Part shown: positions 46,609 through 55,929 of the stretch, piece by piece
How the letters are laid out: each line of letters opens with the position of its first letter
Position numbering within the stretch: position 1 is the first letter of the stretch
Source of the DNA: Thermomicrobium sp. CFH 73360
GTDB lineage: Bacteria; Chloroflexota; Chloroflexia; Thermomicrobiales; Thermomicrobiaceae
DNA length: 64,000 bases
Reading direction: 5' to 3'
Assembly (NCBI RefSeq): GCF_023806465.1
Contig: NZ_JAMSLS010000001.1
Location: 620,001 to 684,000 of the forward strand
Notes under the pieces: generated by a model
Seen by the model: the letters and a program-made list of their open reading frames with translations, nothing else
The model's database searches: none
What the model was told of the DNA's origin: nothing
Translations under genes and position numbers: made by a program

Positions 46609-49005
46609 GTGCCGCGTGTCCTCTTGCCCTTTGTTGTCTTCGCCGTGCTGCTTCCTCTCTTCACTGTCGTTGATCCTTCCTTCGCACAAGACTCCGCACC
46701 GCCAACCCCGCGCCTGGCCTTCCCTTACGTTCCAAACGGAGAGCACTACGCCGACACCGGCCCCTGGTACGGCACAATCATCCTCCAAAATCCAGAGGCA
46801 GCTCCTCTCACGGTCGAACTCCGGACCACTAGCGGCACACTCCTCCGTACCGTGGCACTCGACCCTCATGCTTCAACAATCGTCTCTGCTGAGCAGCTCT
46901 TCGGCGCTTGCCGACGATACCGCACGGTCATCCGCAAGCACCAGCCAGACGGGATCGATACGGTTTTCTTACCGACGATCTCCCTTTCGGTGGACCGTGT
47001 TGAGATCCCGGGCTTCCAGGTTGGAATCGACTACACCTGGCAGGTCCTCGGCGCCGAGCTCCAGATCGACTGGTCCCTTCCGGGATGGGAGCCCACCGGC
47101 GAATACGAGGTCGTTGTCGTTGACTGCCCTGATGGGCAGCCAGTACTCATCGCTCTGCTTGATCCACCAGCTGCACTGATGGCCGATGCCTCCGCCTGTG
47201 TCAGCCGAACACGGGCAATTGAGCTTGCTGCTGTCAAAGGAGTCGTGGATAGCGCTGACGCAGTCCGTCTCCCTGAGGGACTCGGACCGATTACCGTGGT
47301 CGAGGTCCGTTACGGCCCGCGGTACTGGGCCAGTCTCGGTCTTGGCGATCCGACCGCTGTTGATACCTCCGGCCGCTGGCAGGCAACAGTCAGCGCTGGC
47401 GCCGTCACCATTCACTGGGGCACGCTCTCCGGCGACGACGACGGCGGGATTCCCCCCGGCGCACGTTATTCGGTCATCGTTCATGCCCAGGAGACAATGT
47501 GCCGCGAACCACGGCTCTCGGCGATGCTGCTGCTGACCGCCGGAGCACCTACCGCACCGGATGGCTCCACCACCGGGGCCGCAATCGTTTCGAGTCTTCC
47601 GGCTGCCATGTTCAGCCAGCTCAGTTCGCAGGCTGTGCTCCCTCTGATTCAGCGTCATAACGGGTGGACAACCGTCCTTCACCTTGCCCATCGCGGCTCA
47701 ATGACCTGCCCGCTTCAAGTTGCGCTCCGTGATGGGCGCGGCGAGCTCCGCTGGTCCAGCACTCGCTCCCTTGCCCCAGGCGAGATGTGGCACCTTGACC
47801 TCCGTACGCTCGATCTCCCCGCCGATTTCATCGGCACGGCATGGTTGCTGAGCAGCTGCGGGCCTCTTGCCAGCGCCGATCGCATCAAGCCAAGCCACAA
47901 ACTCGCATTGACCAACTCTGCTGTTGATCCTGACCACACGCCGGGTGAATTGCTGCTCCCCATCGTCTATTCAAATCACAACGGCTGGAACACCGGTCTG
48001 GCGATCACCAATCTTTCACGGAACCAGGTTACCGTCGATCTTGCTTTCCACAACCCAAGTGGCGCACTCGTCCGGTCAGAGCGGCGAACGCTCGCACCCA
48101 CTGAGCAGACGATCCTCTATCGTCCCGATCTCCCATCCGGATTGCCTGGTCAGACTCCACTCACTCCTGTCGACGGAGAGCAACTGAGCGGCCACGTGTT
48201 GCAACTCTTCTCGCTCCAGGTGCGAGCTACCGGGCCTGTTGCTGTGATCGGCGATACGGTGAAATATGTGACCAATGCCGGTCGGGCGCTGACTTTGCCG
48301 GCAACGCCGGCTGTTCCAGCAGGTGTCTCCTTGCTGCTACCACTCATGCATGTTGCGGTCCCAGCAGAAAGCGGGGACGTCACAGGGATCACGGTGGCCA
48401 ACGCCACTCTCAGTCAGGCGCCGACAACAGTCGAGATCTGGCCGACTGCTGCGCCGGCCCCTCTCCGCCTCACGATCCCGCTCGGCCCACGTGGCCTCGG
48501 CGTTCTCTATCTTCCGACGCAGTTCCCCAACCTGAACCGACTGTCCGGTACTGCCGTTCTCTGGGTGGAAGCCGGAGCAGCTGCTGCCGCCGGGACGCAC
48601 GTCAACGCCGCCATCCTTGGCGACGGAGCGACTGCGACACCATTGACCGCTGGGTGGGCAGCGCCGATCCTTGGCATAAGCCTGCTTCCGACCTGGGACG
48701 CCCAAGGTCCGGGTAGTCAGCCTGATATTGGGCTCACCGCTGTCGGCCTTCCCGGTACCCCGCTCATTGTCGAGCTAATCGATGGCAATGCAGACGTGGA
48801 CAGCGATCCGGCTTGTTCCAGTGGTTCACCCGTCCGCTCACTGGGCAGTGGAAATATCACCGTGTCCTTGTTCGTCTGCGCCCTGGACCCGGTTGCACCG
48901 CCCACGTTCACGGTGCGACTCTGGTGGGATCGCGGCACAACGCCGGGGGCGCTCGATCCCGGCGACGAACTGCTGGTGGAACAGCAAGTTGCCCTTCCAC
49001 GGTGA
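46609..49005 (+). CDS. Large secreted protein of unknown function
   Basis: 798 residues. A Sec signal peptide is clear (MPRVLLPFVVFAVLLPLFTV, then SFAQD with cleavage after SFA). The mature part is rich in beta-type segments, prolines and hydroxyl residues, with no transmembrane anchor. Two related modules recur, marked by FPYVPNGEHYADTGPWYGTI (near the N-terminus) and VLPLIQRHNGWTTVLHLAHR, LLLPIVYSNHNGWNTGLAIT, and LLLPLMHVAVPAESGDVTGI further on: each begins with a hydrophobic LxLPxx strand followed by a GW/GxT turn and a series of strands, suggesting four tandem extracellular beta-domains. I do not recognise the family. GTG at 46609 was chosen over GTG 46600 because GGAGGGAG then sits eight bases upstream. 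Confidence 0.8.
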   Translation: MPRVLLPFVVFAVLLPLFTVVDPSFAQDSAPPTPRLAFPYVPNGEHYADTGPWYGTIILQNPEAAPLTVELRTTSGTLLRTVALDPHASTIVSAEQLFGACRRYRTVIRKHQPDGIDTVFLPTISLSVDRVEIPGFQVGIDYTWQVLGAELQIDWSLPGWEPTGEYEVVVVDCPDGQPVLIALLDPPAALMADASACVSRTRAIELAAVKGVVDSADAVRLPEGLGPITVVEVRYGPRYWASLGLGDPTAVDTSGRWQATVSAGAVTIHWGTLSGDDDGGIPPGARYSVIVHAQETMCREPRLSAMLLLTAGAPTAPDGSTTGAAIVSSLPAAMFSQLSSQAVLPLIQRHNGWTTVLHLAHRGSMTCPLQVALRDGRGELRWSSTRSLAPGEMWHLDLRTLDLPADFIGTAWLLSSCGPLASADRIKPSHKLALTNSAVDPDHTPGELLLPIVYSNHNGWNTGLAITNLSRNQVTVDLAFHNPSGALVRSERRTLAPTEQTILYRPDLPSGLPGQTPLTPVDGEQLSGHVLQLFSLQVRATGPVAVIGDTVKYVTNAGRALTLPATPAVPAGVSLLLPLMHVAVPAESGDVTGITVANATLSQAPTTVEIWPTAAPAPLRLTIPLGPRGLGVLYLPTQFPNLNRLSGTAVLWVEAGAAAAAGTHVNAAILGDGATATPLTAGWAAPILGISLLPTWDAQGPGSQPDIGLTAVGLPGTPLIVELIDGNADVDSDPACSSGSPVRSLGSGNITVSLFVCALDPVAPPTFTVRLWWDRGTTPGALDPGDELLVEQQVALPR

Positions 49006-49121
49006 GCGGTTCGATGCGGCTGTAGGCAGCCGGCACGTCGCAGTCCACCCTGCTACACTCGGTATCGTGCGCTGGCAATGGCGCCAGCGCTGCGTTCGGC
49101 GAGGAAGCCGTAGGGTGTGCC

Positions 49122-50699
49122 ATGGCTGAACTGCTTCTCCGCGATCTCTGCCGCTGGGATCGTCGTTTCACGCTCGTCTGCCCACCAGGACAGACGGAGG
49201 AACTCGTCCTTGAGCGACCCATCTCCTGGGCAGTGAATGTGCGCGCTGCACCGCCCTTCCTGCCCCCGCTGCGCGGTGACGAGCTTATCATCTTGAGTGG
49301 CCGAGCCCTCCGCGAGATCGAAGCCACAGGAATGGCCAATGCAGTAGAGCTCCTTGAGACACTGGCTGAAGCACCGATCGCTGCGCTCGTCACCGAACCA
49401 AACCTCTTCGAGGAGCCAATCGGCTCGCTGCCCTTCCTCCTGTTTCCCGGCCCGATCCCGCTCGACCTCGAATCGACGCTGAACCGCCTGCTCACTGAGC
49501 AACGGCGCGCGCTCTACCGCCTCTCGACCGAACTCACCCGGGAGTTCTCGCGTGCCGCCTTGACAGGGGGGATCGAAGCCGTCGTCCAGGCTGCTGCACT
49601 TGCCAGTGGTCGCTCACTCGTGCTCCAGGACAGCGAAGGCCTTGTTCTGGCCGCCGCTGGTCCCGCCCCCGTCCCCGCGCCACCGACGGCACTTGCACAT
49701 GCCCGTCCCCATCCAACGGTGCGGACACTCCCGGAAGGGCGCGGTGAGCGTCTCCTGACAACTCTCAGCGCGAGCGGGCGGCTCGCCTATCTTTCTCTTC
49801 TCGCTTCGGAAAGCAGCACGGAACGTGACCGCCTCGTCCTCTCGTTGCTCGCCGGGCTTTGCGCGAGTCTGCTTGCCCAGGAGGGTCGGTCCACGCGTCC
49901 CGCACCGCTAAGCCAGCTCGTCGCCGACCTCTTGCTCGGTCGGCTGAGTGACAATGTGCTTCCTCATATCGCTCAGCGCCTCGGCCTCAATCCAAACGGC
50001 CCCATCGTGGTCGCCCTCCTCGGCGGCGAGAAACCGGAGACACGTGACCAGCTCGTCCGGCGCCTCACCGACCCCGGCACGCGTGATCGGGGAACGACGT
50101 TGGGTGAGGCGATCGCTCTTCTTCTCACTCCAGAGGAAGCTGCTCAGATCGAAGCCCGCGCTGCAGCGTTGACACCGACCCAGCGTCAGTCTTTCCTGAG
50201 CGGGCCGTCCCTGGTCGAACGGCGGCACGCACTGCAGCCGTGGTACCTTGTCTTTGCAAGGCCACTGCCTCGGCTGCGCACAGCCCCCGAAGGGCTACGG
50301 CAAGCCCGTTTCTTGGCCGGCCTTGTGCGCAGTGGGGTCGTCCCTGGTCCAGTCGCCAGGTTTGATGACCTAAGCGTCACTGGTCCCTTCGCCCTTCTCT
50401 ACCACCTCTGGGGCCACCCAGAAGCCGAGGCGTTCCGTCAGCGGGTGCTTGGGCCGTTACTCGAGGAGGACGAGCGTGCAAACGAACTCTTGCAGACACT
50501 CGCAGCATTCCTTGAATACGGCAGCGCATCCGAAGTCGCCGCTCGCCTCGGTATCCATCGCAACACGGTCGCCTATCGGCTGACACAAGTCGCAGAACGA
50601 ACGGCGCGTAACCTCAGCGATGCGCGCGACCGCTTACTGCTCTATCTCGCGCTTACCCTCGGAGCCCTGCCTCCTGCCGAGCCAGAAGCTCCTCAGTGA
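49122..50699 (+). CDS. PucR-family transcriptional regulator
   Basis: 525 residues. An N-terminal PucR-like sensor domain (about 1-120, with FLPPLRGDELIILSGRAL) is followed by a GAF-like middle part (VVQAAALASGRSLVLQDSEG) and the C-terminal helix-turn-helix of the PucR/CdaR type: LLQTLAAFLEYGSASEVAAR then LGIHRNTVAYRLTQVAE (about 450-495). Such proteins control purine or sugar-acid catabolism or other regulons; the ligand here is unknown. Its stop overlaps the end of the convergent PRC-barrel-like gene by seven bases. Confidence 0.85.
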   Translation: MAELLLRDLCRWDRRFTLVCPPGQTEELVLERPISWAVNVRAAPPFLPPLRGDELIILSGRALREIEATGMANAVELLETLAEAPIAALVTEPNLFEEPIGSLPFLLFPGPIPLDLESTLNRLLTEQRRALYRLSTELTREFSRAALTGGIEAVVQAAALASGRSLVLQDSEGLVLAAAGPAPVPAPPTALAHARPHPTVRTLPEGRGERLLTTLSASGRLAYLSLLASESSTERDRLVLSLLAGLCASLLAQEGRSTRPAPLSQLVADLLLGRLSDNVLPHIAQRLGLNPNGPIVVALLGGEKPETRDQLVRRLTDPGTRDRGTTLGEAIALLLTPEEAAQIEARAAALTPTQRQSFLSGPSLVERRHALQPWYLVFARPLPRLRTAPEGLRQARFLAGLVRSGVVPGPVARFDDLSVTGPFALLYHLWGHPEAEAFRQRVLGPLLEEDERANELLQTLAAFLEYGSASEVAARLGIHRNTVAYRLTQVAERTARNLSDARDRLLLYLALTLGALPPAEPEAPQ

Positions 50700-51106
50700 G
50701 GACGCGGTCGACGCGGCCGTCGCCCCAACTCGGCCGCCGTGCGCCCCAGCACGAGACGTTCAAACGAGACAATCTGAATAGCGGACACGGGAATCCAGTA
50801 CCAACCGAGCGGCAGAGGAAGTCGCCCGACAGCGATCGCCCCTGTTCCCAACGGCAAGGCATCATCAGACCCGGTAGCATACCCGTTGGCTGCAGTCTGG
50901 ACCAGGGGACCAGGATTCCCAAGTGGTGCAGTCGGCTGTGGCCCGAGAAATTCACCGGACACGATGCTCCCCTCATTGGGAAGAGCCCGCACTGGCCGCA
51001 TGTTCGGCGCAGGGCCAAGGCGAACCCGCCGCACCGTTCCAAGGTACACCCAGTCGGCGGTGTAAACGTCCATGCCAATGCGCAGATCACGCGTGTCGAA
51101 GGTCAT
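50693..51106 (-). CDS. Small PRC-barrel/DUF2171-like protein
   Basis: 137 residues from MTFDTRDLRIGMDVYTADWV. The opening IGMDVYTADWVYLGTVRRVRLG and the closing WYWIPVSAIQIVSFERLVLG resemble the two halves of a PRC-barrel or DUF2171 domain (a small beta barrel), with a variable, glycine/proline-rich insertion between them. No signal or membrane segment. Start ATG 51106 follows GCAGGAGTGGAAGA. Function unknown; similar proteins are often stress-linked. Confidence 0.65.
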   Translation of the reverse strand: MTFDTRDLRIGMDVYTADWVYLGTVRRVRLGPAPNMRPVRALPNEGSIVSGEFLGPQPTAPLGNPGPLVQTAANGYATGSDDALPLGTGAIAVGRLPLPLGWYWIPVSAIQIVSFERLVLGRTAAELGRRPRRPRPH

Positions 51107-51210
51107 TCTTCCACTCCTGCTCGCCCGATTAGGACCGATCGGCGACGACGCTCGGGCCCACGTTCCCGTAGTATAAGGAAGCGAGCTCCGTCTGCGGGAA
51201 GGGGGACAGG

Positions 51211-52911
51211 GTGCGAGGACGGACGCGACGGGAGTTCCTCGCGAGCATCGGAGCACCAGCTTTGGTCGCCGTCGTTCTCTCGCGTCACGCAAGAGCAGCG
51301 GCTGACGAGGCGACAGAGGTGCTCGAGCGAATCAACCGCTGGCGCGGATGGGCCGGTCTAGCTCCCTTGACGAGACACCTGGCACTTGAGGCAGCCGCCC
51401 AAGCCCATGCCAATTACTACCGGCTGAATATCGGAGATCCCGACTTAGCAGGTATGGGGCTGCATCGCGAGAAGCCAGGGAACCCAGGCTTCACCGGCGA
51501 GGATATCCTCGCCCGAGCCCGTGCCCAGGGCTACGACGGTTCGGTTAATGAGAACATCGGGTTGACCGGCTCACTTTCCGCCTCCGTTAACGCATTTCTG
51601 GGAACAGTCAACCACCGCTTACCGCTTCTTGATCCGCGCTACCAACATATCGGCTTCGGGGCCGTGAACGAGGGTACGGTGCGGATCGAGGTTGTCATGG
51701 TCGGCACGACAGCCCCTTGGAGTGAGCAGGCATCTCCTGAGTGGGTGCTTTGGCCGATCGATGGAATGGCTGGTGTCCCAACACATTTCTGGGGCGAGGC
51801 GCCCAATCCGTTTCCTGGTGCCCAATATCCCCTTGGGTACCCGATCACTGCAAAGTATTTCGGTCCGGGAACGGTCATCTTTACCCGCGGCGAGCTCCTG
51901 CGCGAGGGTCAGCGTGTTCCCATCCATTTCGCGACCGGATCGGGTTGGCTGACACGCCGTGCTGCATTTCTCGCAGCAACGGCACCGCTCACCATGGGAA
52001 CGAGCTACCAGTATGTCATCGAGGGGACAATCGATGGCCAGCACTTCCGGCTCAGCGGAACCTTCCGGACCGCATCCACAGACGGCGAACCGCTCACTCC
52101 TGGGACACCTGCGTTGTCGCTGCCCCTCCCACCTGGGCTAACTGCAGCCCCCGCGACTATTCAACAACGCTGGCTGGCAATCGACGGCCCAGTCGCGAGC
52201 GGACAACGTGAGGGATGGATCTTCGGCCCTGATGCCTGGGCCGTACGCTGGGAACCGTATGCTGAAGCGCCTGGCGGGCGCCGCCAGGTTGTCTACTTCG
52301 ATAAGGCTCGGCTTGAACTCACCAATCCCAACGCTGACCTCACGGCACTCTGGTCAGTGACCAGCGGCCTCCTCGTTCGTGAAATGGTGCTTGGACAGCT
52401 GCAGACCGGTGACGTTCGCTTCACATCCCGCACACCACCCGAAATTCCGCTTGCCGGGGATCCGGCTCCGTTCAACCCTGAGGCACCGACCTACGCGCGC
52501 CTCCGGCGGCACAGTGCGATGGTCACTGGAAGACCATCGCCAGATCGCCGCGGGCAGCAGATCAGTGAGGTCCTCCGTCGTGATGGAGTCGTCAGCGAAG
52601 ACCCGACCCGCGTCGGAGCAACCTATGCAGCCTATGACCCAGTCACTGGGCATAACGTGGCGAGTCCATTCGTGGAGTGGTTCCAGACGCAACCCTGGGA
52701 CCCGCTCTTCATTGTTGGACGACCGATCGCCGAGCCATACTGGGCCCTCGTCCGGTTGCAGGGTGAGGTACGCTGGGTACTGGTCCAGGCGTTCGAGCGG
52801 CGGCTCCTGACCTACACGCCCGACAATCCGGAAGGCTGGCGAGTGGAGATGGGGAACGTTGGACGACACTACTACGAGTGGCGATATGGTACACCACCGC
52901 CGTCAAGCTGA
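51211..52911 (+). CDS. Secreted CAP-domain (SCP/PR-1-like) protein with Tat signal
   Basis: 566 residues. Signal of the twin-arginine type: TRREFLASIGAPALVAVVLS then ARAA (residues 5-30). The CAP domain spans about 33-170: VLERINRWRGWAGL, AAQAHANYYRLN and VNENIG carry the usual His/Glu cavity residues, and HIGFGAV follows. The remaining ~370 residues form two further beta-rich regions of unknown type, one ending in PTHFWGEAPNPFPGAQYPLG. CAP proteins outside eukaryotes are of unclear function, often cell-wall or lipid binding. GTG start at 51211 with AAGGGGG upstream. Confidence 0.85.
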   Translation: MRGRTRREFLASIGAPALVAVVLSRHARAAADEATEVLERINRWRGWAGLAPLTRHLALEAAAQAHANYYRLNIGDPDLAGMGLHREKPGNPGFTGEDILARARAQGYDGSVNENIGLTGSLSASVNAFLGTVNHRLPLLDPRYQHIGFGAVNEGTVRIEVVMVGTTAPWSEQASPEWVLWPIDGMAGVPTHFWGEAPNPFPGAQYPLGYPITAKYFGPGTVIFTRGELLREGQRVPIHFATGSGWLTRRAAFLAATAPLTMGTSYQYVIEGTIDGQHFRLSGTFRTASTDGEPLTPGTPALSLPLPPGLTAAPATIQQRWLAIDGPVASGQREGWIFGPDAWAVRWEPYAEAPGGRRQVVYFDKARLELTNPNADLTALWSVTSGLLVREMVLGQLQTGDVRFTSRTPPEIPLAGDPAPFNPEAPTYARLRRHSAMVTGRPSPDRRGQQISEVLRRDGVVSEDPTRVGATYAAYDPVTGHNVASPFVEWFQTQPWDPLFIVGRPIAEPYWALVRLQGEVRWVLVQAFERRLLTYTPDNPEGWRVEMGNVGRHYYEWRYGTPPPSS

Positions 52912-52980
52912 TTGCCAAAGCTGTCGGACACTTGGAAGGCCGGACACCCACTGATTCAGTAAGGAAGGAAGAGACAAGGG

Positions 52981-53478
52981 ATGAGCACGAGTCGAGACCG
53001 AGAGAGCATCCTGGAAGAGGCACGACGAGCACTGGAAGCACAACTCGCGGTTGGGGATCGAATACCAGAACTTCTCGAGGAGGCCTGCCGGATCCTTGAG
53101 CACAGCGTGCCATGGTATGACTGGGTCGGCGTCTACCTTGTCGAGGGCGACGAGCTCGTGCTTGCCGCCTGGTCAGGGCCGGCCGCGACAGAGCACGTAC
53201 GAATTCCGATTGGCCAGGGAATCTGCGGCGCAGCAGCACGTGAGGGCCAAACGATCATCGTCTCGGACGTACGCGAAGACCCACGGTACCTGCAGTGCTT
53301 CCTCTCCACCCGCTCCGAGATCGTCGTGCCCATTCGTCGCGGCGGCACGGTGATTGGCGAAATCGACATTGATAGCGATCGACTTGCCGCATTCGACGAG
53401 GACGATCGGGTGCTCTTGGAATGGCTGGCAGAAAGACTCGCTGAGCGCTTGCCTCAGGCGGGCAAGACTGCGGTCTGA
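52981..53478 (+). CDS. GAF-domain protein, free methionine-(R)-sulfoxide reductase-like
   Basis: 165 residues, one GAF domain. The pattern WVGVYLVEGDELVLAAWSGP, IPIGQGICGAAAREGQTIIV, SEIVVPIRRGGTVIGEIDID matches the fRMsr (MsrC/YebR) family. Two of the three family cysteines are present (GICG and YLQC); the one just before VRIP in E. coli YebR is Glu-His here, so the normal disulphide relay would be altered. The substrate would be free methionine sulfoxide, or the protein may be a sensor only. GGAAGGAAGAGACAAGG precedes the ATG. Its end overlaps the convergent phosphodiesterase by 25 bases. Confidence 0.8.
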   Translation: MSTSRDRESILEEARRALEAQLAVGDRIPELLEEACRILEHSVPWYDWVGVYLVEGDELVLAAWSGPAATEHVRIPIGQGICGAAAREGQTIIVSDVREDPRYLQCFLSTRSEIVVPIRRGGTVIGEIDIDSDRLAAFDEDDRVLLEWLAERLAERLPQAGKTAV

Positions 53479-54278
53479 CGAAAGAGTTCGTCCCAAGTCC
53501 AAGCGATCGTGGGGCGGAGCTGCCGATTTGTGAGCGATTGGAGCAGTTGCACTGGCACATCGCTCGTCAGCGCACGCACACCAGCACGGAGGAGCCGCAT
53601 CGCTTCGCGCGGATCGTTGACCGTCCAGCTCGTCACCTGCCACCCCTGGAGACGCAACCACCGCGTGAGCCATGGCGTGACGACCCGGTGCTGTAAAGCC
53701 ACGACGTCGGCTCGCGCTAACCGGAGCGTCAGCGCGAGTTGAAAAGCCATAAGCGACCGGACAGGAAAGGCACTGCGCCCAGCGACCGGCCGCGGCATCC
53801 GCGTGAACGTGTGACCATGCGAGAGTCCGCGGTACGCAAGGGGCAGGATCCCTGCAAGGCGACGGAGACTCGCGGCATGCTGACTCGTCACATAGACGCG
53901 CTCTGGATGACCCCAGCGCTCGACCACTCGTGCCAGTTGCCGTTCATACCCGCTTCCTTTTAAGTCAAGATTCACCAGCGCCTGGGCACCGAACTCCTCG
54001 AGAAACTCCTCAAGTGTCAGGAGCTCCGGCACGGCGATGCGCAACGCTTCCAAACTCGCATGCCGCACCACCAGCCGTCCGCCTCCCGGAAGCGGCACCA
54101 CACCGTCGTGCAGGAGCACCAATGTGCCATCGCCGGTTTGGCGAACGTCACATTCGAGCGCTGGCACTCCAGCTGCGAGCGCCGCCCGGAATCCCTCCGC
54201 GCTGTTCTCACCCCGCGCTGCACTGCCCCCGCGGTGAGCAATCAAGGTGAACGGCCGAATGGTCCGGGATCGCGTCAC
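53454..54278 (-). CDS. Glycerophosphodiester phosphodiesterase
   Basis: 274 residues. TIM-barrel GDPD: HRGG and the glutamate in ARGENSAEGFRAAL (residues about 14-27), ECDVRQTGDGTLVLLHD with the metal/catalytic Glu, Asp and His, and a later LVNLDLKG. It hydrolyses glycerophosphodiesters to glycerol 3-phosphate and an alcohol. The GTG at 54276-54278 overlaps the PAP2 stop in GTGA and has GGAAAGG eight bases upstream. No signal peptide. It lies in a run with PAP2 and IspH, suggesting lipid turnover. Confidence 0.9.
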   Translation of the reverse strand: MTRSRTIRPFTLIAHRGGSAARGENSAEGFRAALAAGVPALECDVRQTGDGTLVLLHDGVVPLPGGGRLVVRHASLEALRIAVPELLTLEEFLEEFGAQALVNLDLKGSGYERQLARVVERWGHPERVYVTSQHAASLRRLAGILPLAYRGLSHGHTFTRMPRPVAGRSAFPVRSLMAFQLALTLRLARADVVALQHRVVTPWLTRWLRLQGWQVTSWTVNDPREAMRLLRAGVRALTSDVPVQLLQSLTNRQLRPTIAWTWDELFRQTAVLPA

Positions 54279-54943
54279 GATCGGCACCTTTCCGGCGACG
54301 CACCAAGGAGCCGAGTCAGCCCGAACCAGCTTCCACCAAGCAAGTAGCCACCGAGGACGTCGGTCAGCCAGTGATGTCCAAGGTAAATCCGTGAAAGCCC
54401 TACCAACCCGACCAAGAGAGCCGCCACCGTCAAGAGCACGCCGCGCAACCAGCTCCAACGGGCATGCTCGGCTGCCGCCGTGAGTGCCGCGAGCCAGAAG
54501 GCGGTGTAGGTCACAACGTGGCCGCTTGGATAGCTGGCGTCACGCGGTTGAGCCACTACAATCCGCACCGCCGGATGATTCGGGCGCGGCCGGCGCACGA
54601 GCCGCTTGGTCACAAAACTGATCACACTGGCCATCCAGGTCAAAATGAGATGGACGGCGATTCGGCGCTGACCGCGTATCCAGAACGCTGCAGTCACGAT
54701 GCCCGGCATCAGTACACTCTGCGGCGGGAAACCGAGCCAGCTTACCCACCGCAACACTCTTGCAGCCGCTCGTGGCATCCGGGTTTGGATGCCACGCGTA
54801 ATGGCCAGCTCAGTCGCAGATTCAGGATGTCGTCGCACCCACACTGCGAGGAGTACATAACCGAGGAGCGCCGAGAGCGCAACAGCAAGACCGGGTAGTC
54901 GGCTTCGGCAACACATCACGCGTACGCAACCACTTTCTGTCAT
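54275..54943 (-). CDS. PAP2-type membrane phosphatase
   Basis: 222 residues, five or six hydrophobic helices. All three phosphatase motifs are present: KRLVRRPRPNHP, SYPSGHVVTYT, and SRIYLGHHWLTDVLGG. This pattern fits phosphatidic acid phosphatase or undecaprenyl pyrophosphate phosphatase activity; next to IspH, a prenyl pyrophosphate role is attractive but not proven. ATG at 54941-54943 overlaps the ispH stop in ATGA. Confidence 0.88.
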   Translation of the reverse strand: MTESGCVRVMCCRSRLPGLAVALSALLGYVLLAVWVRRHPESATELAITRGIQTRMPRAAARVLRWVSWLGFPPQSVLMPGIVTAAFWIRGQRRIAVHLILTWMASVISFVTKRLVRRPRPNHPAVRIVVAQPRDASYPSGHVVTYTAFWLAALTAAAEHARWSWLRGVLLTVAALLVGLVGLSRIYLGHHWLTDVLGGYLLGGSWFGLTRLLGASPERCRS

Positions 54944-55902
54944 TCCGCAAAGTCTTCGAGATCGGGCGCCTCGTAACGCCAGAGACGCTCCGGCCGCTGA
55001 TACCCAAGCGCAGCCAGTCGATCGACAACGGCCAGCACAACCTCGTCCGGTGTCGACGCCCCCGCTGTGATTCCGACAACGCGCTTGCCTTCCAACCAGG
55101 CAAGGTCGATTTCCTCTGCCCGCTCGATGTGGTAGCTGGGGACACCACAAGCCCAACCAACCTCGGCGAGACGAGCCGTGTTCGAACTCTTCCGGCCGCC
55201 GACCGCAAAGAGCACATCGACCTCACGCGCCAGCGCGCGCAGCGCCTCCTGCCGCTCCCATGTCGGTTGGCAGATCGTGTTGACGATACGGACCTCCCCA
55301 CCGTGGCGTGCCACCCAGTTCGCCAACGCAAGTGCGAAAGCAAGAAACTCGTCCGTCTGCTTGGTCGTCTGGCTTACAACAGCAACCTTGCGCGGTGGCG
55401 ATACGACTCCCGGCATTCCGCGGGGACCGTTCCACGGAAGATCCTCAAGGTGCTTTGCGGCGACTGCGCGGCTTGTCCCCGCCCAACCAAGGACACCACG
55501 GACCTCGGGATGGTACGCGTCGCCATACACGACCAAGAAGTATCCCTGGCGCACCAACTTCTCAGCGAGCCGCTGGACTTTGGTGACAAGCGGACAGGTC
55601 GTATCGATGAGCTCAAGCCCCGCCGCCTGCGCTTCTTGCGCCCGCTGCGGCCCAGCACCGTGTGCCGTGATCGCCACCCGCCGGAATCCACGCTCCCGTG
55701 CCTCGGCAACCGAGCTCACCGGTTCGATCCCTTGCGCCCGCAGCCGATCGACCACCTGCGGGTTGTGGATCACGTCTCCGACGGTCGCGATCGGCCCTTG
55801 TTGGGCAGCTTGCTGGATGATCTCGAGCGCACGACGGACCCCCCAGCAGTAGCCCATCACCTCGGCTAGGACGATCCGTTTCCCGGTGGCCGCTATGGTC
55901 AT
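54940..55902 (-). CDS. ispH: 4-hydroxy-3-methylbut-2-enyl diphosphate reductase
   Basis: 320 residues. The three iron-sulphur cysteines are at C19 (GYCWGVRRAL), C103 (DTTCPLVTKV) and C211 (NTICQPTWERQEAL). It makes IPP and DMAPP in the last step of the MEP pathway. ATG 55900-55902 follows GCGAGGAGGCGAGTG. Translationally coupled to the PAP2 gene. Confidence 0.96.
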   Translation of the reverse strand: MTIAATGKRIVLAEVMGYCWGVRRALEIIQQAAQQGPIATVGDVIHNPQVVDRLRAQGIEPVSSVAEARERGFRRVAITAHGAGPQRAQEAQAAGLELIDTTCPLVTKVQRLAEKLVRQGYFLVVYGDAYHPEVRGVLGWAGTSRAVAAKHLEDLPWNGPRGMPGVVSPPRKVAVVSQTTKQTDEFLAFALALANWVARHGGEVRIVNTICQPTWERQEALRALAREVDVLFAVGGRKSSNTARLAEVGWACGVPSYHIERAEEIDLAWLEGKRVVGITAGASTPDEVVLAVVDRLAALGYQRPERLWRYEAPDLEDFAE

Positions 55903-55929
55903 CACTCGCCTCCTCGCGCACACCGGCGC

